Shown here one piece after another: positions 55,433 to 62,997 of a DNA stretch of 64,000 nucleotides. The stretch is from Candidatus Rhodobacter oscarellae. GTDB taxonomy: Bacteria > Pseudomonadota > Alphaproteobacteria > Rhodobacterales > Rhodobacteraceae. The notes beneath the pieces were generated by a model that was given only the letters and a program-made list of their open reading frames with translations, was not told the DNA's origin and made no database searches. Every line of letters begins with the position of its first letter. Position 1 is the first letter of the stretch. The translations under genes and the position numbers were made by a program. The stretch covers positions 948,150 to 1,012,149 of the forward strand of contig NZ_LFTY01000002.1 in NCBI RefSeq assembly GCF_001078595.1, read 5' to 3'.

Positions 55433-56935
55433 TCACTCTGCTGCTTTAAGCTCAAAACCCTTGTTGATCTGATCCGCGGGCTCAACCGGGTAGTCGCCTG
55501 AGAAACACGCGTCGCAATATTGCGGCGCGTTCGGATCGCGGCCCTTGGCCTCGCCCACGGCGCGGTAGAGCCCGTCCAGCGTGATGAACTTGAGGCTGTC
55601 AACGGCCAGGTGCAGGCGCATTTCCTCTTCGGACATGGTCGCGGCCAGCAGTTTCTCGCGCTGCGGCGTGTCGACGCCGTAAAAGCACGGCCAGGCGGTG
55701 GGCGGCGACGCGATGCGGAAATGCACCTCCTTGGCGCCCGCATCCAGGATCATTTCCTTGATCTTGCGGCTGGTGGTGCCGCGCACCACGCTGTCATCGA
55801 CCAGAATCACCCGCTTGCCCTCGATCAGCGCGCGGTTCACGTTCAGCTTCAGCCGCACGCCCATGTTGCGGATCTGCTCGGTCGGCTCAATGAAGGTCCG
55901 CCCCATATACTGGTTGCGGATGATGCCCATCGCGTAGGGGATGCCGCTTTCCTGGCTGAACCCAATCGCCGCGGGGGTCCCGCTGTCGGGCACCGGGCAG
56001 ACGATGTCGGCCTCCACCGGCGCCTCGCGGGCCAGCTCGACGCCGATCTGGCGGCGGGTGGTGTAGACGGACTGCCCGTTCAGGATCGAATCGGGGCGGC
56101 TGAAATAGACATGCTCGAAGATGCAGAACCGCGGCCGCGCGGGCTGGAAGGGGCGCAGGGATTTCACCTCGCCATCCTCGATGACGACCATCTCGCCGGG
56201 CTCGACCTCGCGGACGAATTCCGCGCCGATGATGTCCAGGGCGCAGGTCTCCGAGCTCAGCGCCCAGCCCTCCCCGATCTTGCCCAGCACCAGGGGCCGC
56301 ACGCCCAAAGGATCGCGCACGCCGATCAGCTTGGTGCGGGTCATGGCGACGACCGAGAACGCGCCCTCCACGCGGCGCAGCGCGTCCATCATCCGCTCTG
56401 GCACCCTGCGTTGCAGCGAGCGGGCCATCAGGTGGATAATGCACTCGCTGTCGCTGGAGCTTTGGAAGATCGAGCCGCGCTCGATCAGCTCTTTGCGCAG
56501 GGCGTCGGCATTGGTGATATTGCCGTTATGGGCGATCGCGGCGCCGCCCATGGAGAACTCGCCAAAGAAGGGCTGCACGTCGCGGATCGCGGTGTGGCCT
56601 TTGGAGCCCGCGGTGGAGTAGCGCACATGCCCGATGGCCAGCGGGCCGGGCAGGGTCTCCATCAGGGACTGCTTGGTGAAATTGTCGCGCACATAGCCAA
56701 AGCGGCGCGCCGAGTTGAACCCCTGCTCGGGGTCGTGACAGACGATGCCGCCCGCCTCCTGACCGCGATGCTGCAGGGCGTGCAGGCCAAGGGCCACGAA
56801 ATTCGCCGCGTCGGCAGTGCCGATGACGCCGAAGATTCCGCATTCCTCCTTGGGCTTGTCGCCGCCGAGGTCGGTCTCCCAAGCGTCAAAATCGAAAGGG
56901 TGGGCAGGTGGCATAGCGGGGGGCGTCGCGCGCAT
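55433..56935 (-). CDS. purF: amidophosphoribosyltransferase
   Basis: A 500-residue enzyme making 5-phosphoribosylamine from PRPP and glutamine, the first step of purine synthesis. The N-terminal nucleophile is C32 in KEECGIFGVIG, so the first 31 residues are probably a removed leader. Glutaminase motifs: GHVRYSTAGSKG and AHNGNITNA. PRPP loop: VILVDDSVVRGTTSRKI. It ends YCDACFSGDYPV. ATG 56935 has GGAG upstream; ATG 56914 is an alternative. The longer frame to 57121 runs into upstream noncoding DNA. Confidence 0.95.
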   Translation of the reverse strand: MRATPPAMPPAHPFDFDAWETDLGGDKPKEECGIFGVIGTADAANFVALGLHALQHRGQEAGGIVCHDPEQGFNSARRFGYVRDNFTKQSLMETLPGPLAIGHVRYSTAGSKGHTAIRDVQPFFGEFSMGGAAIAHNGNITNADALRKELIERGSIFQSSSDSECIIHLMARSLQRRVPERMMDALRRVEGAFSVVAMTRTKLIGVRDPLGVRPLVLGKIGEGWALSSETCALDIIGAEFVREVEPGEMVVIEDGEVKSLRPFQPARPRFCIFEHVYFSRPDSILNGQSVYTTRRQIGVELAREAPVEADIVCPVPDSGTPAAIGFSQESGIPYAMGIIRNQYMGRTFIEPTEQIRNMGVRLKLNVNRALIEGKRVILVDDSVVRGTTSRKIKEMILDAGAKEVHFRIASPPTAWPCFYGVDTPQREKLLAATMSEEEMRLHLAVDSLKFITLDGLYRAVGEAKGRDPNAPQYCDACFSGDYPVEPADQINKGFELKAAE

Positions 56936-57520
56936 TTCAGCGGGGCTCCGAATCCTTGGGTGGCAGCTGCCTATTGCAATAGGAGGTCTCCGCCCGCTTG
57001 TCACGACACGTTTACATGTACGGTGAACATAGGGTGGAAGGTGAGGCTTGGCGGTTGCTGCAAGTGCGAAGCTGCTGGTTTTTTGGTCACGCGACGGGCG
57101 GGGTTGGTGTGGAGGGGGCATCTAAGAGTTACCGCGCCGTACTTGATCCGGGGCCTCCTGCTTGAACTAAGCGCAAACCGGGCTGCGGCCGACCTGGAGG
57201 TCGCTTGCGCATCAGCTCAACCATCAACGACATCTCTGGAAACCGAAGCGTTTCAACTAGATGCGCGGTTGCAATTGCGGCCTCCTGGGGGAGGTCGGCC
57301 GCAGCCCAGGCAAGCTGGGCGGTCGCTCTATGTGAGTTCCGTTCCATCTGGTGTCGGCAAGCGTTGCCAGGTTGGAGCGCGTGTTGGCACCGACCACTCC
57401 AGGCCCAAAAGCCACCCTGACACATCTGCACCATTGCGATTGCCATCTGCCACGCACCAGCACCCTTGCGCCCGCCGCCTCATCCGATAAGTCGGTGCGG
57501 CGCGGCATCGGAGGCACGGC
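56936..57520. other. 585-bp intergenic region upstream of purF and the aldo/keto reductase gene
   Basis: It lies between divergent start codons and contains the 230-bp structured repeat copy (57141-57370). The 200 bp nearest purF are GC-rich and hold its promoter; I see no operator I can name. Open frames over this region are produced by the repeat and are not genes. Confidence 0.5.
57141..57370. repeat. 230-bp structured repeat, copy 1
   Basis: It starts ACTTGATCCGGGGCCTCC and ends GTGTCGGCAAGCGTTGCCAG. It contains a 16-bp perfect stem: 57180-57195 pairs with 57292-57307. The right arm also overlaps a smaller hairpin (GCCCAG 57304-57309, CTGGGC 57315-57320), so the two structures exclude each other. 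Ends and stem are conserved with copy 2 while the loop region diverges. The motif CTTGATCCGGGGCC is widespread between genes in alphaproteobacteria. Confidence 0.8.
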
Positions 57521-58558
57521 ATGGAACGGATCAAACTTGGCACCAGCGACATTGAGGTCTCTCGCCTCTGCCTGGGCTCGATGAGCTGGGGGACCCGCAA
57601 CACCGAGGCCGAGGCGCATCACCAGATCGACCGGGCCCTGGATGCGGGCGTGGATTTCATCGACACCGCCGAGATGTATCCGACCTATCCCGCCGCCGCC
57701 GAAACGGCGGGCGCCTCAGAGGTGATCATCGGCAATTGGCTGGCCAAGTCGGGGCGGCGCGACGAGGTGGTGATCGGCACCAAGGTCATGGGATCGGGAT
57801 TCCTGCGCGACGGGGCGGGCTATGACAGCGCGATCATACCTCAGGCTATCGAGGACTCGCTTAAGCGCCTGCAAACGGAGGTGATCGACCTCTACCAGCT
57901 GCACTGGCCGATGCGCCCGCATTACCATTTCCGCAAGCATTGGGACTGGGACCCCTCGGGGCAGGACCCGGCCGCGATCCGCGAGCATATGCGCGACGTG
58001 ATCGGGGCGATGGGGGCGATGATCGCGGCAGGCAAGATCCGCAGCTGGGGGCTGTCGAACGAGACCACCTGGGGCACGGCGGAGTGGCTGCGGCTCTGTG
58101 ATGCGCTGGGCGTGGACCGCCCGGTGACGATCCAGAATGAATACTCGCTGCTGTGCCGCTACGCCGACAAGGACCTGGCCGAGCTCTGCTGCATGGAGAA
58201 TGTGGGGCTGTTGCCGTTCACGCCGCTGATCGCAGGTGTATTGTCGCCCGAGCATGGCCCGGACCTTATCCCCCAAGGCTCGCGCCGCTCGCGGGACGCC
58301 TCGCTGAGCGGGCGCGTGACAGAGCGGCTCTGGCCCGCAACGGCGGCCTATCGCGCGGTGGCCGACAAACACGGGCATGACGTGAACCAAATGGCGCTGG
58401 CCTGGACGCTGACGCGGCCCTTCGTGGCCTCGACGATCTTTGGCGCCTCAGATGACCGGCAGCTAGAGCTGGCGCTGGGCGCGGCAGGGCTCGTTCTGTC
58501 CGAGGCATGCCTTGCGGACATCGGCGCGGTCCACAAAGCCCATCCGATGGTGTTCTAG
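57521..58558 (+). CDS. aldo/keto reductase
   Basis: A 345-residue NADPH-dependent (beta/alpha)8 enzyme, closest in pattern to Tas-like AKRs: LCLGSMSWGTRNTEAEAH, the catalytic Asp/Tyr in GVDFIDTAEMYPTYP, Lys in VVIGTKVMG, and His in YQLHWPMR. The coenzyme end is PFVASTIFGASDDRQLE. The substrate is unknown. The start at 57521 (MERIKLGTSDIEVSRL) is canonical. Confidence 0.92.
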   Translation: MERIKLGTSDIEVSRLCLGSMSWGTRNTEAEAHHQIDRALDAGVDFIDTAEMYPTYPAAAETAGASEVIIGNWLAKSGRRDEVVIGTKVMGSGFLRDGAGYDSAIIPQAIEDSLKRLQTEVIDLYQLHWPMRPHYHFRKHWDWDPSGQDPAAIREHMRDVIGAMGAMIAAGKIRSWGLSNETTWGTAEWLRLCDALGVDRPVTIQNEYSLLCRYADKDLAELCCMENVGLLPFTPLIAGVLSPEHGPDLIPQGSRRSRDASLSGRVTERLWPATAAYRAVADKHGHDVNQMALAWTLTRPFVASTIFGASDDRQLELALGAAGLVLSEACLADIGAVHKAHPMVF

Positions 58559-58661
58559 CCTCGCGCGATTGCTTTCTTCAACGGCGCGCGCCGCATGACT
58601 GCGGCGGATGCTCTTTGCTTTTTGTCCCCACACAAACCACGCAACCCAGAAGGTATGGCGC

Positions 58662-58859
58662 ATGAACCAGCCCATCAATCTCAACAAGGCGCGCAAATCC
58701 AAGGCGCGCTCTGAGGCCAAGGCCCAGGCGGATCAGAACGCCGCGAGCTTTGGCATGACCAAGGCCGCGCGCCTGCTGGCAGCGACGCAGACCGACCGCG
58801 CCAAGGCCTCCCTTGACCGCCACAAGATGGACCCCGATAACGATCTGGATGAGACCTGA
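58662..58859 (+). CDS. DUF4169 protein
   Basis: A 65-residue basic protein: MNQPINLNKARKSKARSEAK, then Ala-rich helix and SFGMTKAARLLAA. This matches DUF4169, small proteins of alphaproteobacteria with unknown function. ATG 58662 is chosen over an upstream in-frame start at 58608. It overlaps the following ribbon-helix-helix gene by 11 bp, a pairing seen in relatives, suggesting a joint role. Confidence 0.82.
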   Translation: MNQPINLNKARKSKARSEAKAQADQNAASFGMTKAARLLAATQTDRAKASLDRHKMDPDNDLDET

Positions 58860-59073
58860 GAAACACTCGCTGACCCTCAAAGGGCACCGCACCAGCGTCT
58901 CGCTGGAGCCGGAGTTCTGGGTGGCGTTTCGCCAGATCGCCAGGGATCAGGGCAAGCCGATCAACCAGCTTGCCGCCGAGATCGACGCGGCCCGCGGGGT
59001 CGAGCGCGGGTTGGCCTCGGCGATCCGTGTCTTTGTGCTCGGCGCGCTTGAGGACAGGCTGGGCGACCTCTGA
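58849..59073 (+). CDS. ribbon-helix-helix domain protein
   Basis: A 74-residue protein with the RHH_4 pattern: HRTSVSLEPEFWVAFRQIARDQGKPINQLAAEIDAA, followed by a helix ASAIRVFVLGALEDRL. It probably binds DNA as a dimer. ATG 58849 overlaps the DUF4169 stop; the longer frame from 58813 is less likely. Its targets are unknown. Confidence 0.82.
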   Translation: MRPEKHSLTLKGHRTSVSLEPEFWVAFRQIARDQGKPINQLAAEIDAARGVERGLASAIRVFVLGALEDRLGDL

Positions 59074-59192
59074 GCCCTGGCCGCGCAGTGACCGCACGGC
59101 GATCTCGGGCACCAACCGTGCCGCGGTGCGACGACATGTAAGCTGAGAAAAACCCTTGCGCCGCGCGGCCGGTCCCGCCAAAACCCGCCCTC

Positions 59193-60239
59193 ATGAGTAC
59201 TGGCCACCTGACCATCGACCTTGGCGCCATCGTCGCCAACTGGCGCGCGCTGGACGCCATGTCCGCGGGCCATGTGGAAACCGGCGCCACGGTGAAGGCC
59301 AACGCCTATTCGCTGGGGGCCGCGCCGGTGTCGCGGGCGCTGGCCAAGGCGGGCTGCCGCACCTTCTTTGTCGCCGCCGCCGAGGAGGGCGCCGCGGTGC
59401 GCCAGTCCGTGGGCGATAAGCCGCGCGTCTTCGTCTATTCGGGCCACATGGCGGGCGACACCGATATGATCGGCGATCTCGGCCTGATCCCGCTCTTGAA
59501 CTCTATCGAGCAGATGACCCGCCATATCGAGGCGCTGCCGGGGCACCCGTTCGGCATCCAACTGGACAGCGGCATGAACCGCCTCGGGATGGAGCCCGAG
59601 GAGTGGTTCGCCGTGCGCGATCTGGTGCTCAAGCAGGGGCCCAAGCTGATCATCAGCCACCTGGCCTGCGGCGACGAGCCCGCGCATCCGATGAACGCCC
59701 AGCAGCTGGACCAGTTCCGCGCCATGACGGACGGGTTGCAGGTGCCGCTGTCGCTTTCGGCGACGGCCGGGGTGCTTCTGGGGCCGGAGTATCACTTTGC
59801 CATGACCCGCCCCGGGATCGGGCTTTATGGTGGGCTGCCCTTTGCCGAGGCAAGTCCCGTGGCCGCGGTCTCTATCCCGGTCATCCAGACGCGCGACCTG
59901 GAAGAGGGCGAGCCGGTGGGCTACGGCAATGCCTGGATCGCCGAGCGCCCGACCCGGATCGCGACCATTGCGGCGGGCTACGCCGATGGGATCATCCGCG
60001 CGGCCAGCAATAACGGCACGCTCTTTGCCGGCTGCAAGCCTTGCAAGCTGGTGGGGCGGGTGTCGATGGACATGTTGACCATCGACATCACCGATTTGGA
60101 TCGCACGCCCTCCGCCTTAGAGATCCTGGGGCCGGACCAGGGCATTGATGCGCTGGCCGAGCAGGCGGGCACGATCGGGCACGAGATCCTCACCGCACTG
60201 GGCAACCGCTATCAGCGCCGCTACCGGGGCGCGCCGTGA
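59193..60239 (+). CDS. alr: alanine racemase
   Basis: A 348-residue PLP enzyme converting L- to D-alanine for peptidoglycan. The PLP lysine K35 is in TVKANAYSLGA; IQLDSGMNRLGM, the substrate-site MTRPGIGLYGG and the C-domain GRVSMDMLTIDITDL are all present. It ends QRRYRGAP and overlaps mlaE by 4 bp. An unrelated-looking partnership with lipid transport genes is noted under findings. Confidence 0.94.
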   Translation: MSTGHLTIDLGAIVANWRALDAMSAGHVETGATVKANAYSLGAAPVSRALAKAGCRTFFVAAAEEGAAVRQSVGDKPRVFVYSGHMAGDTDMIGDLGLIPLLNSIEQMTRHIEALPGHPFGIQLDSGMNRLGMEPEEWFAVRDLVLKQGPKLIISHLACGDEPAHPMNAQQLDQFRAMTDGLQVPLSLSATAGVLLGPEYHFAMTRPGIGLYGGLPFAEASPVAAVSIPVIQTRDLEEGEPVGYGNAWIAERPTRIATIAAGYADGIIRAASNNGTLFAGCKPCKLVGRVSMDMLTIDITDLDRTPSALEILGPDQGIDALAEQAGTIGHEILTALGNRYQRRYRGAP

Positions 60240-61015
60240 ACCCGGTCTTAGCTCCGCTGGCGGCCATCGGTCGCTCGACATTGGCCCTGCTGGCCGCGAT
60301 TGGGAGCGTGGCAATCTATGCCGCGCAGACGCTCTCGCATCTCTTCCGCCCGCCCTATTATCCGCGTGAGTTCCTGACCGCGCTGATGACCATCGGCTAT
60401 TTCTCACTGCCCGTGGTGGGGCTGACCGCTTTGTTCACCGGGGGCGCGCTGGCCTTGCAGATCTACTCGGGCGGGGCGCGGTTCAACGCCGAGGCGGTGG
60501 TGCCGCAGATCGTGGCCATCGGCATGGTGCGCGAGCTGGGCCCGGTGCTGGTGGGGCTGATGATCGCCGCGCGGGTGACCTCGTCGGTGGCGGCAGAGAT
60601 CGCCACCATGAAGGTCACCGAGCAGATCGACGCCCTGGTGACCTTGTCGACCCATCCGATGAAGTACCTGACCCTGCCGCGGGTGATGGCCGGGCTTCTG
60701 GTCGTGCCGGTGCTGGTGGGCGTGGGCGACGTGATCGGCATCATGGGCGGTTACCTGGTGGGCACCGAGCGGCTGGGCTTTAACGCGGCCACCTATCTGA
60801 CCAACACGGTGGATTTTCTAGAGGCGCGCGACGTCGCCTCAAGCCTGGCCAAGGGCGCGGCATTCGGGTTCATCGCGACGCTGATGGGCTGTTACTACGG
60901 GATGCGCTCGGACCGCGGCGCACAGGGCGTGGGCGCGGCCACCAAATCGAGCGTCGTCGCCGCGGCGGTGATGATCCTGGCGGCGAATTACCTGCTGACG
61001 GAGCTGTTCTTTTGA
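60236..61015 (+). CDS. mlaE: MlaE-family ABC permease (lipid transport)
   Basis: A 259-residue permease with five to six helices; the family block AEAVVPQIVAIGMVRELGPVLVGLMIAARVTSSVAAEIATMKVTEQIDAL is clear. With MlaF it forms the inner-membrane ABC complex that moves phospholipids between membranes to keep outer-membrane asymmetry. It overlaps alr and mlaF by 4 bp each. A substrate-binding MlaD/MCE gene is not in the window. Confidence 0.93.
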   Translation: MNPVLAPLAAIGRSTLALLAAIGSVAIYAAQTLSHLFRPPYYPREFLTALMTIGYFSLPVVGLTALFTGGALALQIYSGGARFNAEAVVPQIVAIGMVRELGPVLVGLMIAARVTSSVAAEIATMKVTEQIDALVTLSTHPMKYLTLPRVMAGLLVVPVLVGVGDVIGIMGGYLVGTERLGFNAATYLTNTVDFLEARDVASSLAKGAAFGFIATLMGCYYGMRSDRGAQGVGAATKSSVVAAAVMILAANYLLTELFF

Positions 61016-61758
61016 TCCGGCTGGAGGGTGTGCATAAGGCCTTTGGCAGCAATCGCGTCTTGCGCGGGGTGGATCTGGAGATCGCCAAGGGCACATCCAT
61101 GGTGATCATTGGCGGCTCGGGTACCGGCAAGTCGGTGCTGTTGAAATCCGTGCTGGGGCTGGTGCGCCATGACAGCGGCACGATCACGCTGGACGGGCAG
61201 GACGTCACCACCGCCGAGCGCGACGCGTTTCTGGCGCGGTTTGGGATGCTGTTCCAGGGCGGCGCGCTGTTTGACAGCCTGCCGGTCTGGCAGAACGTGG
61301 CCTTCCGGCTGTTGCGCGGCTCGCTGAAGCGGCCCAAGGCAGAGGCGCGCGAGATCGCAATAGAGAAGCTGCGCCGCGTGGGGCTGAAGCCTGATGTGGC
61401 CGATCTTTACCCCGCCGAGCTCTCGGGCGGCATGCAAAAGCGCGTGGGGCTGGCCCGCGCCATTGCCGCGGAGCCCGAGATCATCTTTTTTGACGAGCCC
61501 ACCACGGGGCTGGACCCGATCATGTCCGGCGTGATCAATGCGCTGATCCGCGAGATCGTGACCGAGATGGGGGCGACCGCGATGACGATCACCCATGATA
61601 TGACCAGCGTGCGCGCGATTGCCGACAATGTGGCGATGCTGCATGGCGGGGTGATCCAGTGGGCGGGGCCGGTGGCGCAGATGGACGCCTCGGGCGATCC
61701 GCATCTGGACCAGTTCATCCATGGCCGCGCGGAGGGACCGATCGAGGCAGTTCGATAG
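61012..61758 (+). CDS. mlaF: MlaF-family ABC ATP-binding protein
   Basis: A 248-residue ATPase: Walker A GGSGTGKS (residues 34-41), signature LSGGMQKRVGLARA, Walker B IIFFDEPTTGLDP and the MlaF pattern FGMLFQGGALFDSLPVWQNVAFRL. It powers MlaE. Gene overlap (ATGA-type) implies translational coupling. All motifs are intact. Confidence 0.94.
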   Translation: MIRLEGVHKAFGSNRVLRGVDLEIAKGTSMVIIGGSGTGKSVLLKSVLGLVRHDSGTITLDGQDVTTAERDAFLARFGMLFQGGALFDSLPVWQNVAFRLLRGSLKRPKAEAREIAIEKLRRVGLKPDVADLYPAELSGGMQKRVGLARAIAAEPEIIFFDEPTTGLDPIMSGVINALIREIVTEMGATAMTITHDMTSVRAIADNVAMLHGGVIQWAGPVAQMDASGDPHLDQFIHGRAEGPIEAVR

Positions 61759-62043
61759 GGCCCTGCGCAATCCGCGCAAGCTGCTGCGCTTAAACAATCG
61801 TCCAACGCTCTAGTAGGAACATGAAAGTTTGGGTTCGGGGGGGCCTTTGGCCAACCCTCCCATTTTCATTTTCCCACCCGAATCGCTAATATTTCATTGA
61901 TTTCTAGGGGATTATCGCCCGCAGCGTCGCTGCGTCGCAAGGCGCTGCACCAAAGGAGCGCCCGTTGCGCATCTGCCGCAGCGCAGCGCACCCGCGTGGT
62001 GGCGGGACTGGCATCCCATCAGCCGCGTCCCTAAGTCTCACCC
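61759..62043. other. 285-bp noncoding gap between mlaF and the PqiA-domain gene
   Basis: It includes an AT-rich stretch (61860-61910) likely to hold the promoter of the downstream gene. I see no terminator hairpin with a T tract and no RNA gene. The reading frame crossing it from 61965 is a shadow. Confidence 0.5.
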
Positions 62044-62508
62044 ATGCTTTTGGCGCTCAGAACACTCAATCTCCTGCTGCTGGTCCTGTTCCCGGTGGCT
62101 TGGTTCGCGCCGCTGATGCGCGCGGGATTCAACCTGCCGCTCTTTGGGCTCTCAGAAATCTCAGTGATCTCGGGGCTGCAGGAGCTCTGGGGGTCGGACG
62201 TGGCGCTGGCGCTTCTGGTCACGGCCTTCGCGCTCTTTGCGCCGTATCTGAAGACCATCGGTCTGGCGCTGATCCATTTCGGCCTAGCCTCGCCGCGGAT
62301 CAGTGCGGCGCTGCACATCCTGGGCAAGCTGGCGATGGCGGATGTCTTCCTGATCGCGCTCTACATTGTGGTGGTCAAAGGCGTGGGCTTTGCCAAGGTG
62401 GAGACCGCCTGGGGGCTGTATCTGTTCACCGGCTGCATATTGGCGTCGATCGCGCTGAACTTCTTCACGGATCGGCTGGGACAGCAGGGGCGCTTGGGCG
62501 CGACGTAG
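62044..62508 (+). CDS. paraquat-inducible protein A (PqiA/LetA) domain protein
   Basis: A 154-residue membrane protein with four hydrophobic segments; LLLVLFPVAWFAPLMRAG, PYLKTIGLALIHFGL and LGKLAMADVFLIALYIVVVKG are typical of PqiA/LetA domains, normally part of MCE lipid-transport systems. It is a single domain, whereas PqiA has two. Its closeness to mlaEF suggests a shared lipid-trafficking role. Confidence 0.8.
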   Translation: MLLALRTLNLLLLVLFPVAWFAPLMRAGFNLPLFGLSEISVISGLQELWGSDVALALLVTAFALFAPYLKTIGLALIHFGLASPRISAALHILGKLAMADVFLIALYIVVVKGVGFAKVETAWGLYLFTGCILASIALNFFTDRLGQQGRLGAT

Positions 62509-62997
62509 CTGGTCTTTGGCCTGTGGTGGGCATTGGCGATCCGCCGCCCCGGACTTGATCCGGGGCCTCCACCTTGAGCCAAGCGCGACGCGGGCAGCGG
62601 CCGACCTGGAGGTCGCTTGTGCAAAGTCGGCACTTGGCGCATGCGCTCCACAAACGCAGTTGTTTCAGTGGTTTGCGACGTTGCAAAAGCGGCCTCCTGG
62701 GGGAGGTCGGCCGCTGCCCAGGCAAGCTGGGCGGTCGCTCTGCGTGGGGCCCGGTTCATCTGGTGTCGGCAAGCGTCGCCAGGGCGCTCGTTTTGCTCAG
62801 CGTTCGCTCCAGGCCAGAACTCACATTCGAACGTAGCCAGAAGGAACCATCGGCAGCGCAGGCGCGACGCTCTCGGTAGGGAATAGGCTCGCGGCTGGCG
62901 CTGCCCACAAGCTTGCGCCGACGCGATATCGACGTAATACCGACGTCGAAAATCCTCCACCTTGCGCCCCCGGGCTGGGGCGGGCATTTAGGCATTC
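62509..62997. other. 489-bp intergenic region upstream of radA
   Basis: Most of it is the second 230-bp structured repeat (62553-62782). The rest (62783-62997) is GC-rich leader DNA of radA with no recognised site. Several open frames here come from the repeat and are rejected. Confidence 0.5.
62553..62782. repeat. 230-bp structured repeat, copy 2
   Basis: Same length and same ends as copy 1. The 16-bp stem is 62592-62607 with 62704-62719, at identical offsets (39 and 151). Against copy 1, one stem pair has switched from T-A to A-T on both arms, a compensatory change. The GCCCAG/CTGGGC side hairpin is also kept. The middle ~90 bp differ strongly. Confidence 0.8.

Noticed and set aside
57129..57446. 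Antisense frames over the 230-bp repeats as a protein family
   Set aside because: The similar peptides at 57129-57446 and 62361-62987 arise from the repeat itself; the diverging loop region disrupts any shared protein.
55520..57490. 656-residue open frame antisense to purF
   Set aside because: It mirrors purF and runs into the structured repeat; composition and lack of motifs mark it as a shadow.
61965..62558. 197-residue frame overlapping the PqiA-domain gene
   Set aside because: It is in another frame over the PqiA-domain coding sequence and shows no hydrophobic or domain pattern of its own.
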